This document shows, one piece after another, positions 8,955-16,670 of a DNA stretch of 64,000 nucleotides (position 1 is the first letter of the stretch; each line of letters opens with the position of its first letter). Source of the DNA: Streptomyces ortus (GTDB taxonomy: Bacteria > Actinomycetota > Actinomycetes > Streptomycetales > Streptomycetaceae); the NCBI RefSeq assembly GCF_026341275.1, contig NZ_JAIFZO010000002.1, forward strand, positions 5,610,118 to 5,674,117, written 5' to 3'. Under the pieces are notes generated by a model, which saw only the letters and a list, made by a program, of their open reading frames with translations, was not told the DNA's origin and did no database searches. A program made the translations under genes and the position numbers.

Positions 8955-9138
8955 AATAGTTGGGGAGAGGTTATGGGTGAGGGTTACTTGGGGTGGTTGG
9001 ACGGGTGCTTTTGGTGATGTGGGTCGTCCGGGACAGAATGTGAGCAGGAGCACGATGTCCCGGCCGGTACGTCTGCGGGCCCGCGCGTTGGGTAGGGGCT
9101 CGCGTGACCCTGCCCGCACGACGAACAAGGAGGCCCCC

Positions 9139-9408
9139 GTGGCCGCATCGGCTCAGCTTCTGCTCTCGGCCCTCTCCAAACGCCCGGCGGACGTGCCCGC
9201 CGACCCCGGATCCGACCCCCACCCGCTCTACTGCATCTTCAACGCCGGCGCCGAGGGCTCCTGCGCCGAGGCACCGCTCACGAGCGAGCCGCCGCTGGCC
9301 GCCGCCGCGCCCCTCACCAGTGAACCTCCGCTCGCCGACGCCGCGCCCCTGACGAGTGAGCCGACTCCCCTGGGTGCCGCCGCCGGCCTGGACCCGTCGG
9401 GGGTCTGA
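9139..9408 (+). CDS. Small repeat-containing protein coupled to malQ
   Basis: An 89-residue protein starts at a GTG 5 bases after AAGGAGG. Residues 1-45 contain a conserved-looking segment (LLLSALSKRPADVP, HPLYCIFNAG). The rest is a threefold imperfect repeat of AAPLTSEPPLA. Its stop codon overlaps the malQ start (TGATG), implying coupled translation. No family was recognised and there is no signal peptide or membrane segment. The repeat could be a flexible tether or reflect DNA slippage. Confidence 0.6.
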   Translation: MAASAQLLLSALSKRPADVPADPGSDPHPLYCIFNAGAEGSCAEAPLTSEPPLAAAAPLTSEPPLADAAPLTSEPTPLGAAAGLDPSGV

Positions 9409-11717
9409 TGCCGCTCTCCCGGCTCGCCGCGCTGTACGGCGTCGCCACGTCCTACAGTCCGTCCCCGGACCGCACGGTCCCGGCCTCGGACGCCGCGGTC
9501 GTCGCCGCGCTCACCGCGCTGGGCGTCGCCGCGGGTACGCCGGCCGCGGTCCGCGGCTCCCTCGCGGCGCGCGAGACGGAACTCCGGGAACGGCTGCTGC
9601 CGCCGACGGTGGTGTGCTGGACCGACGCGGACGCGGACGCAGACGCAGACGAAGCCGACGCCGACGGTGATGCCGAGGCAGACAGCGACGCCGGTGCCGA
9701 CAGCGACAGCGACAGCGGTCCGGAGTCCGCGTCCGCCGACCATGGCCCCGGAGCCGCCGTGGGCGGGGGCGGTGCCGCAGCCGAGGACGACCCGGGAACT
9801 GCCGCGTCGGCCGACGCCCCGAGCGACGCCCCGAGCGGCGGCCCGCCCGGTGGCTCCTTGCTCGAAGCCGCCCTCGCCGCCCTGCCCGTCGGGACCCGGT
9901 TGCGGGTCCGGACCGAGCAGGGGGAGGTCCGGGAATCCGTCGAGCGGTTGCCGGTGGGGGTGCACGAGTTGACCGCCACCGCCCCCGACGGGCGTATCGC
10001 GCGGGCCCATCTCGTCGTCGCCCCGGCGAGGCTGCCCGCGCCCGAGGGACGTACGTACGGGCTGCTCGTGCAGGTCTACTCCCTGCTCTCCCGGCGCTCC
10101 TGGGGGATGGGCGACCTCGGGGACCTCACCGAGCTGACCGCCTGGGCGGGACGCGCGCTCGGGGCCGGCTTCGTCCAGGTCAACCCCATGCACGCGGCCG
10201 TGCCCGGCGCTCCCACCGACCCCTCCCCGTACCGGCCCTCCTCGCGCCGCTACCCCGACCCCGTGTACCTGCGCGTCGAGGACATCCCCGAGTTCGCGTA
10301 CGTCGACGAGAACGACCGCGAACGGCTGCTCGCGCTGCTGGCGCGCGCCCGCGAGCTGCGCGGATCCGTGCTCGACGAGGGCGCGTTGATCGACCGCGAC
10401 GCCGTGTGGGAGCTGAAGCGCGAAGCCCTCGAACTGGTGCGGAAGGTGCCGCTCGGCCCCGGCCGCCGGGCCGCCTACTGCGACTTCCTCGCCGAGGAGG
10501 GCGAGGCGCTGGAGGACCACGCCACCTGGTACGCCCTCGCGGAGGTGTACGGCTCCGACTGGACGCGCTGGCCGCAGGGCCTGCGCGACCCCCGCTCGGC
10601 CGAGACCGCCCGCGCCCGCTCCGAGCTGATGGACCGCGTCGACTTCCACAGCAGGCTCGCCTGGCTGACCGACGCCCAGCTCGCCACCGCCCAGCGCGGC
10701 GCCCGCGACGCCGGGATGCCGGTCGGGCTCGTCCACGACCTCGCCGTCGGGGTGCACCCCGGGGGCGCCGACGCCTGGGCGCAGCAGGAAGTCTTCGCGG
10801 CCGGCATGTCGGTCGGCGCGCCCCCGGACGCGTTCAGCGTCCAGGGCCAGGACTGGGGGCTGCCGCCCTGGCGCCCGGACCGGCTCGCCGAGTCCGGCTA
10901 CGCCCCGTACCGCCGCCTCCTGCGCGCCCTCTTCCGGTACGCGGGCGCCCTGCGCATCGACCACGTCATGGGCCTCTTCCGCCTCTGGTGGGTCCCGCAG
11001 GGCCGCCCGGCCACCGAGGGCACGTACGTCAGGTACGACGCCGAGGCCATGCTCGCGATCCTCGCCCTGGAGGCCTCCCGGGCCGGCGCCCTGGTGATCG
11101 GCGAGGACCTCGGCACGGTGGAACCGGGTGTGCGCGAGACCCTCCAGGAGCACGGCGTGCTCGGCACCTCCGTCCTGTGGTTCGAACGCGACTGGGACGG
11201 TACGGGCCTGCCGCTGCCCCCGGAGAGCTGGCGCGCCGACTGTCTCGCCACCGCCACCACCCACGACCTGCCGTCCACCGCCTCCCGCCTCACCGGCGAC
11301 CACGTCGAACTCCGCGACCGGCTGGGCCTGTTGACCCGCCCGGTGGACGAGGAGCGGGCCGAGGCGGCGGCGGACGTGGGGGAGTGGCTGGCGCTGCTCG
11401 CCCGGCTCGGGCTGTTGCAGGGGGCCGCCGGGGGTGTCTCGGAGCAGTCGGAGGAGGCCGAGATCCAGGCCGTGCACCGCTTCCTGCTGCGTACCCCCGC
11501 CCGTCTCGTCGGGGTCTGGCTCCCGGACGCCGTCGGTGACCGCCGCCCGCAGAACCTGCCGGGCACCTGGGACCAGTACCCGAACTGGCGCCTGCCCGTC
11601 GCCGACGCCGAGGGCCGCCCCGTCACCCTGGAGGAACTGGCCGCCTCACCCCGGCTGCACGCCCTCATGGACGTGCTGCGCGGCGGGTCCGGCGACGCCC
11701 CCGGGCCCTCCGCGTGA
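9408..11717 (+). CDS. malQ: 4-alpha-glucanotransferase (amylomaltase, GH77)
   Basis: The 769-residue enzyme rearranges alpha-1,4-glucan chains during maltodextrin and glycogen metabolism. GH77 motifs are present: SPYRPSSRRYPDPVYLRVED, the nucleophile region (LRIDHVMGLFRLWWVPQG), the acid/base region (VIGEDLGTVEPGV) and TTHDLPSTASR. The N-terminal actinobacterial extension carries a strongly acidic low-complexity block at about residues 70-110, made of Asp-Ala, Asp-Ser and Glu runs. It overlaps the upstream small gene by one base (TGATG). The acidic block is the only oddity; catalysis should be intact. Confidence 0.93.
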   Translation: MPLSRLAALYGVATSYSPSPDRTVPASDAAVVAALTALGVAAGTPAAVRGSLAARETELRERLLPPTVVCWTDADADADADEADADGDAEADSDAGADSDSDSGPESASADHGPGAAVGGGGAAAEDDPGTAASADAPSDAPSGGPPGGSLLEAALAALPVGTRLRVRTEQGEVRESVERLPVGVHELTATAPDGRIARAHLVVAPARLPAPEGRTYGLLVQVYSLLSRRSWGMGDLGDLTELTAWAGRALGAGFVQVNPMHAAVPGAPTDPSPYRPSSRRYPDPVYLRVEDIPEFAYVDENDRERLLALLARARELRGSVLDEGALIDRDAVWELKREALELVRKVPLGPGRRAAYCDFLAEEGEALEDHATWYALAEVYGSDWTRWPQGLRDPRSAETARARSELMDRVDFHSRLAWLTDAQLATAQRGARDAGMPVGLVHDLAVGVHPGGADAWAQQEVFAAGMSVGAPPDAFSVQGQDWGLPPWRPDRLAESGYAPYRRLLRALFRYAGALRIDHVMGLFRLWWVPQGRPATEGTYVRYDAEAMLAILALEASRAGALVIGEDLGTVEPGVRETLQEHGVLGTSVLWFERDWDGTGLPLPPESWRADCLATATTHDLPSTASRLTGDHVELRDRLGLLTRPVDEERAEAAADVGEWLALLARLGLLQGAAGGVSEQSEEAEIQAVHRFLLRTPARLVGVWLPDAVGDRRPQNLPGTWDQYPNWRLPVADAEGRPVTLEELAASPRLHALMDVLRGGSGDAPGPSA

Positions 11718-11806
11718 GGCCCGGGAACCCGTACCGCACCCCGCCCGGCACCCCGTACGGCACCCCCGGGCGCGCGGCCCCGGGAGGAGTTCGCTACGTT
11801 TGCACC

Positions 11807-12103
11807 GTGGACAAGAAGAACGCCCTGCGAGCCGGCGCCCTGGCTGCCGGTACGACGCTGATGATGCTGATGATGTCGTCCCCCGCGCTCGCGCTGACGC
11901 GCGACGACGGCGACGACCCCGCGCAGAAGCTGAGCGTCATCGAGACGCTGGGGCTCTATGTCGCGGCACCGATCGGGCTGTTCGCGCTGATCGCCGGTCT
12001 GGTCTGGGTGCTCGACGGTTCGACGGACCGCGAGCCGAGGCGCAAGCCGGGAGGCCGGGGCCAGGGCAAGATGCAGGGCCCGGACCAGGTCCGCGCCTCC
12101 TGA
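11807..12103 (+). CDS. Small secreted/membrane-anchored protein of unknown function
   Basis: The 98-residue protein has a signal-like N-terminus (GALAAGTTLMMLMMSSPALA), a short acidic linker, one transmembrane helix (LYVAAPIGLFALIAGLVWVL) and a basic C-tail (REPRRKPGGRGQGK). This layout is common for conserved small Streptomyces proteins of unknown role. The GTG start is inferred from the signal sequence; the nearest AGGAG is rather far upstream. A terminator-like hairpin follows. Confidence 0.7.
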   Translation: MDKKNALRAGALAAGTTLMMLMMSSPALALTRDDGDDPAQKLSVIETLGLYVAAPIGLFALIAGLVWVLDGSTDREPRRKPGGRGQGKMQGPDQVRAS

Positions 12104-12134
12104 ATCCCGGTTCCCACCGAGATCTCGCTCCTTC

Positions 12135-12201
12135 CGCCGAGGGCACCGTCCTCGCACCCGTGGGCCACCCGCCGCACGGGGCGAGAACGGTGCCCTCGGC
12201 G
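12135..12201. terminator. Terminator hairpin after the small membrane protein gene
   Basis: A 21-nt left arm (12135-12155) pairs with 12181-12201 with a single mismatch across a 25-nt loop. It closes the transcript from 11807 and separates it from the Lpx-like operon. Confidence 0.55.
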
Positions 12202-12238
12202 CGTTCGAGGGTCCGCACGACGGCCGTGCCATCGCCCC

Positions 12239-12283
12239 GCACCAGGCAATCCCGCATCAGGCAGTCCCGCATCAGGCAATGGA
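12239..12283. repeat. Three tandem 15-bp repeats
   Basis: Three adjacent 15-bp copies of GCAYCAGGCARTCCC (the last ends TGGA) lie just before the LpxA-like gene. They may be in its leader or promoter; no protein role is evident. Confidence 0.7.
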
Positions 12284-12320
12284 GCGCACGCGCGGCCCTC
12301 GGTGTGGTCACGATGGGGGG

Positions 12321-13157
12321 ATGTGGCAGGACGCTGAGCAGCGCGGTGACGACGATCCCGCCGTACACATCCATCCGTCGGCCTGTGTGGCCCCCGGGGC
12401 GGTACTCGGTGCCGGGGTGCGGGTCGGCCCCTTCGCCGTGGTCGAGGAGGGCGCCGAGCTGGGCGACGGGGTACGTGTCCGGGCGCACGCGGTCGTCCAC
12501 GGCTCGGCGACCCTGGGCGCCGGTGCGGTCGTCGGCGTGCACGCGGTCGTCGGCGGGGATCCGCAGGATCTGCGGTTCGACGCGCGCGTGGCCACCCGAG
12601 CCGTGCTGGGCCCCGGCACCGTACTCGGGGAGGGCGCGACCGTGCACCGCTCCACGGGCCGAGAACCCACCCGGACCGGGAGCGACTGCCTCCTCATGGG
12701 CAACACGCACGTCGGACACGACTGCGTGCTCGGCGACGGTGTGGTGGTCAGCCAACTCAGCGCTCTCGGCGGGCATGTGCGGGTCGGCGACCACGCCGTG
12801 ATCGGCGGGGGGAGCGGCGTCGTGCAGTGGGTGCGCATCGGGCGCCTGGCGATGGTGGGCGCGATGACGAAGGTGGAACGGGACGTCCTGCCCTTCACCG
12901 TCGTGGACGGCGTCCCGGCCCGGCAGCGCGGCCTCAACCACGTCGGCATGCGGCGCCACGGCGTCCCCGCCGCCGAACAGAACGCGCTGCGACGCCACTT
13001 CGACGGATTCACCGGCTTCGCCGACTTCACCGCCGCGGGGCCGGGTATGCCTGACGCCGGAGAACTCATGCCGGAGTTACGGGAGTTCCTCGCCGGCCCG
13101 TCCCGCCGGGGGACCACGCCGGTCGCACCCCGGTCCCGTCCGGCTCGCGACGCGTAG
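12321..13157 (+). CDS. lpxA: LpxA-like acyltransferase (left-handed beta-helix)
   Basis: The 278-residue hexapeptide-repeat protein has the order and landmarks of LpxA, the acyl-ACP:UDP-GlcNAc O-acyltransferase of Gram-negative lipid A synthesis. It opens with IHPSACVAPGAVLGAGVRVGP, has the GGDPQDLRFD motif, and keeps the catalytic His in NTHVGHDCVLGDG, followed by VVDGVPARQRGLNHVGMRR and a C-terminal helical part. Streptomyces makes no lipid A, so an acylated amino sugar in a specialised product or envelope glycolipid is the likely role. A TTA leucine codon at 13077-13079 suggests bldA dependence. An in-frame ATG at 12279 is an alternative start. First gene of a three-gene operon. Confidence 0.8.
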   Translation: MWQDAEQRGDDDPAVHIHPSACVAPGAVLGAGVRVGPFAVVEEGAELGDGVRVRAHAVVHGSATLGAGAVVGVHAVVGGDPQDLRFDARVATRAVLGPGTVLGEGATVHRSTGREPTRTGSDCLLMGNTHVGHDCVLGDGVVVSQLSALGGHVRVGDHAVIGGGSGVVQWVRIGRLAMVGAMTKVERDVLPFTVVDGVPARQRGLNHVGMRRHGVPAAEQNALRRHFDGFTGFADFTAAGPGMPDAGELMPELREFLAGPSRRGTTPVAPRSRPARDA

Positions 13158-13170
13158 AGGTGGTGGGCTC

Positions 13171-14316
13171 ATGCACTGGTCCCTGGGCGAGATCGCCGAG
13201 GAGTACGGCGGTTCCGTCTGCGGCGACGCCGGGATGCGCGTGCGTCCGACGGACGCCCGGGCCACCGACCCGTCGGGACTGGCCTACGCGGAACGGGCGA
13301 GCGCGCTGCGGCACATGGCGGGCGTCGGAGCGTTCCTGCTGCCGCGCGCTCTCACGGGTGTGGACAGGCCGCACGTCCACGTGGACGATCCGCGGGGCGT
13401 CTTCCACCGGTTGCTGGCCGAGCTCGACCGCCGGGCGGCTCCGGTCCCGCCCCTGGGCATCCACCCCACCGCGGTGACCGATCCGGACTGCGTCATCGAC
13501 CCCACCGCGTACGTGGGTCCCTACACGGTCGTGGAGCGCGGCGCGGTCGTCGGACCGTGCACGCGCATCCACCCCTTCGTCCACGTGGGGCCGAACTGCC
13601 ATGTCGGCGCCGACAGCGTGCTCCACCCGCACGCGGTGCTCTGCCAGGACGTCCGTCTCGGCGAGCGCTGCACCGTGCACCCGGGGGCCGTCGTGGGGGG
13701 CGAGGGGTTCGGATTCACGCACACCCCGGCCGGGTGGCGGCGGGTGCCGCAGGTCGGAGGCGTCCGCGCGGGCGACGACGTGGAGATCCGCGCGCTGGCC
13801 GGCGTCGAGCGGGCCACCTGCGCCGACACCGTCCTGGGCGACGGGGTCAAGCTCGGCGACCTCACCTGCGTCGGGCACAACGCCACCCTGGGCGACCACA
13901 CCCTGCTCGTGCCCCTGTCCGGCGTCGGCGGCAGCGTGACGCTCGGCCGGCGCTGCGTCCTGGGCGGCGGCAGCGGCGTGTTCGACCACACGACGCTCGC
14001 CGACGACGTCCGTGTCGGTGCCCACGGCACCGTCACGCGTGACATCGACACCCCCGGCGACCACACGGGCACCCCCGCCCGCCCCCTCGCCCGGCAACGG
14101 CGCCTCGACGCACTGCTGCCCCGACTGCCCGACGGCGTCCCCCTCCACCACCTCGACGTCACCGCGGTGCGCCCCGGCCACCACGCGAACATCGCTCTCG
14201 CCGCACTCGTCACGGACGCGGCCACAGGGTGCCTGCGGGGGAGGTCGGTCGGGCAGAGTGGCAGCGTGCCGAGAGCCTTCGGCGTCGACCGGTCCGGCAT
14301 CAGGAGGCCGCCATGA
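13171..14316 (+). CDS. lpxD: LpxD-like N-acyltransferase
   Basis: The 381-residue protein resembles LpxD, which N-acylates UDP-3-O-acyl-glucosamine. It has an N-terminal LpxD-type domain (LGEIAEEYGGSVCGD), then a beta-helix beginning GIHPTAVTDPDCVIDPTAYVG. Further landmarks are the LpxD-specific GGEGFGF and W-RVPQVGGVRAGDDVEI motifs and the catalytic His in TCVGHNATLGDH. Thirteen bp separate it from the LpxA-like gene. Its stop overlaps the next start (ATGA), tying it to an aromatic-polyketide hydroxylase. The C-terminal ~60 residues are poorly conserved. Confidence 0.8.
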   Translation: MHWSLGEIAEEYGGSVCGDAGMRVRPTDARATDPSGLAYAERASALRHMAGVGAFLLPRALTGVDRPHVHVDDPRGVFHRLLAELDRRAAPVPPLGIHPTAVTDPDCVIDPTAYVGPYTVVERGAVVGPCTRIHPFVHVGPNCHVGADSVLHPHAVLCQDVRLGERCTVHPGAVVGGEGFGFTHTPAGWRRVPQVGGVRAGDDVEIRALAGVERATCADTVLGDGVKLGDLTCVGHNATLGDHTLLVPLSGVGGSVTLGRRCVLGGGSGVFDHTTLADDVRVGAHGTVTRDIDTPGDHTGTPARPLARQRRLDALLPRLPDGVPLHHLDVTAVRPGHHANIALAALVTDAATGCLRGRSVGQSGSVPRAFGVDRSGIRRPP

Positions 14317-15812
14317 ACGGCAGGATCCGCAAAGCCACCGCCCCCGTCACCGCCACCACCGCCACCGCCACTTCCGGCTCCCGCGACGTCGTCGTCGTGG
14401 GCGCGGGACCCACCGGGCTGCTGCTCGCCGGTGATCTCGCCACCGCCGGTGTCCCCGTCACCCTCGTCGAGCGGCGGGCGCACGGGATCAGCAACCTCTC
14501 CCGCGCCTTCGTCCTGCACGCCCGCACACTGGAACAGCTCGACGCGCGGGGCCTCGCCGACGGGCTTGAGGCCAAGGGGCAGACGCTCGACCGGCTGCGG
14601 CTCTTCGCCCGGCTGACCGTCGACCTCACCACCCTCCACTCGCGCTTCAACCACCTGCTCGTCCTGCCGCAGTACGAGGTGGAGCGGGCGCTGGAGCGGC
14701 GGGCCGTGGAGGCCGGGGTGCGGTTCGCGTACGACACCGAGGTGACGGGTCTCGTGCAGGACGCGGACGGCGTGACCCTGCGGGCGCGCGGGTCCGGCGG
14801 TGCGGCAGAGGAACTGCGGGCCGCGTACGTCGTCGGGACGGACGGGATGCGCAGTGCCGTGCGGGAGGCGGTGGGGCTGCCCTTCCCCGGCCGGTCGGCG
14901 ATCCGGTCCGTGGTCCTCGCCGACGTCAGGCTCGCCGAGCGGCCCGAGACGCTGCTGACGGTGAACGCGGTCGGGGACGCCTTCGCGTTCCTCGCGCCGT
15001 TCGGGGACGGCTACCACCGGGTGATCGGCTGGCACCGGGACCGCGATGTCGCCGACGGCGAACCCCTCGGCCTCGACGAGGTCAAGGAGATCACCCGGCT
15101 CGCGCTCGGCCGTGACTACGGTATGCACGACGCCCGTTGGATGTCCCGCTTCCACAGCGACGAACGGCAGGCCCCGGCGTACCGGGTGGGCCGCGTGTTC
15201 CTCGCCGGGGACGCCGCACACGTGCACACCCCGGCCGGCGGCCAGGGCATGAACACCGGCCTCCAGGACGCCGCCAACCTGAGCTGGAAGCTGGCGGCGA
15301 CGCTCGACGGGTACGCAGGCGCGGACCTGCTGGACACCTACCAGTCCGAGCGCCACCCCGTCGGCAGGTCCGTGCTGCGCAGCAGCGGCGGGATCGTACG
15401 GCTCGCGATGGCCAAGCGGCCCGGGACACTGGCGGCCCGCGCCCTGCTCACCACGTTCCTCGACCACACCCGCCCGGCCCGCACCCGCATGATCGGCCAG
15501 ATCACCGGCATCGGCTACGCGTACCCGGCCCCGCGCGGTGCCCACCCGCTGGTCGGCCGGCGCGTCCCGGACGTGGCGCTGCGGGACGGCCGCCTGTACG
15601 AGGCCCTGCGGGACGGCAGGTTCGTCCTCGTCGCCCCCGCCACCACAACCGGCACCCCCGCCCGCAAGGACCGCCTCACCGTCGTGGCCTGGGCGAGCGA
15701 CCGGCGTACGAGTCTGCTGGTCCGGCCCGACGGGTACGCGGCCTGGGCGGCGGAGTCGGCGACCGCCGAGGAGACGGAGGCGGCGCTGACCGGGGCCCTC
15801 GGGCGGGACTGA
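14313..15812 (+). CDS. FAD-dependent aromatic polyketide hydroxylase (PgaE/RdmE/DnrF-like)
   Basis: The 499-residue class A flavoprotein monooxygenase has the N-terminal dinucleotide motif VVVGAGPTGLLLAGDLATAG, the DG motif region (VVGTDGMRSAVREAVGL) and the FAD-ribityl motif GDAAHVHTPAGGQGMNTGLQDA. A thioredoxin-like C-terminal domain follows. Relatives hydroxylate angucyclines and anthracyclines, for example RdmE and DnrF at C-11 of aklavinone. It is translationally coupled to the LpxD-like gene by an ATGA overlap and has its own AGGAGG site. Aklavinone-11-hydroxylation is a plausible, unproven role here. Confidence 0.82.
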   Translation: MNGRIRKATAPVTATTATATSGSRDVVVVGAGPTGLLLAGDLATAGVPVTLVERRAHGISNLSRAFVLHARTLEQLDARGLADGLEAKGQTLDRLRLFARLTVDLTTLHSRFNHLLVLPQYEVERALERRAVEAGVRFAYDTEVTGLVQDADGVTLRARGSGGAAEELRAAYVVGTDGMRSAVREAVGLPFPGRSAIRSVVLADVRLAERPETLLTVNAVGDAFAFLAPFGDGYHRVIGWHRDRDVADGEPLGLDEVKEITRLALGRDYGMHDARWMSRFHSDERQAPAYRVGRVFLAGDAAHVHTPAGGQGMNTGLQDAANLSWKLAATLDGYAGADLLDTYQSERHPVGRSVLRSSGGIVRLAMAKRPGTLAARALLTTFLDHTRPARTRMIGQITGIGYAYPAPRGAHPLVGRRVPDVALRDGRLYEALRDGRFVLVAPATTTGTPARKDRLTVVAWASDRRTSLLVRPDGYAAWAAESATAEETEAALTGALGRD

Positions 15813-16045
15813 ACGCCCGTCCCACCGCCGTGTCACGCTCCTCCCGGGCGGGCCCGATCGACGAAATCGTCGGTGTTTACAGGGGGCGTTACCGAGGTGA
15901 TTGAATTTGCGACTTCCTTTGGAAACGGAACCCGGGGACGAAGTCGACCCAAAGGCGGGGAACTTGGCGCTTCGAAGGCTTGTTCCGGCTTTTCGGATGA
16001 GAGTATGAGGCCCGGGCGACCTGTATGCGGTCGATGTGGGGGGCC

Positions 16046-16651
16046 ATGATAAAGATTCTGATCGCCGAGGACATGGCGATGCTGCGCCGGGCGCTGGCCG
16101 AACTTCTGTCGCTGGAAGCGGACTTCGAGGTGGTGGCCGAAGTCAGCCGTGGGGACGAGATCGTCCCCAGGGCGCGGGCCCTGCAGCCGGACGTGGCCGT
16201 GCTCGACATCGGCCTGCCCGGGATGGACGGCATCTCCGCCGCCGCCGCGCTGGGCACCGCCGTGCCCGACTGCCGGATCCTCATGCTCACGGGGCTCGGC
16301 AACCCCAGCACGCTGCGGCGGGCGCTGGCCACCCGCGCCACGGGATTCCTGCGCAAGGACGCCGATCCCACGCAACTCGCGGGCGCCATCCGCGCGGTGG
16401 CGGCCGGCAAGCGGGCCGTCGACCCGCAGCTGGCGGTCGCGGCGCTCGAAGACGTGACCCAGCCGCTGGCCCCCCGTGAGCTGGAGGTCCTGCGGCTGGC
16501 CGCCGCGGGCGAGGGCACCACGGCCATCGCCCGCCGGCTGTTCCTCTCGCCGGGCACCGTACGCAACTACCTGAGCAGCGCCGTGGTCAAACTGAGCGCC
16601 CGCAACCGTATGGACGCGGTCCGGATCGCCCGCGAGGGCGGCTGGATCTGA
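16046..16651 (+). CDS. NarL/FixJ-type response regulator (DnrN-like)
   Basis: A receiver domain (IKILIAEDMAMLRRALAELL, phospho-acceptor Asp in VAVLDIGLPGMDG, Lys in FLRKDADP) is joined to a LuxR-type helix-turn-helix (LAPRELEVLRLAAAGEGTTA, SPGTVRNYLSSAVVKL). At 201 residues it matches DnrN, the regulator that activates dnrI in daunorubicin producers. The ATG at 16046 follows GGGGGG and gives the family's normal N-terminus; ATGs at 16025 and 16034 are less likely. It is convergent with a histidine kinase gene. Confidence 0.85.
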   Translation: MIKILIAEDMAMLRRALAELLSLEADFEVVAEVSRGDEIVPRARALQPDVAVLDIGLPGMDGISAAAALGTAVPDCRILMLTGLGNPSTLRRALATRATGFLRKDADPTQLAGAIRAVAAGKRAVDPQLAVAALEDVTQPLAPRELEVLRLAAAGEGTTAIARRLFLSPGTVRNYLSSAVVKLSARNRMDAVRIAREGGWI

Positions 16652-16670
16652 CCGCCCGCGGCTCAGGCTC

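Noticed and set aside
9228..11477. 749-codon open frame antisense to malQ
   Set aside because: High-GC coding DNA produces long open frames on the opposite strand. It has no family motifs, and MalQ on the plus strand is unambiguous. Similar shadows over pepN, YcaO, LpxD, asd and the PKS genes were discarded for the same reason.
12321..14316. Generic sugar acetyltransferases rather than Lpx-type
   Set aside because: Lpx-specific blocks and the LpxA-LpxD pairing favour the Lpx assignment; substrate remains open.
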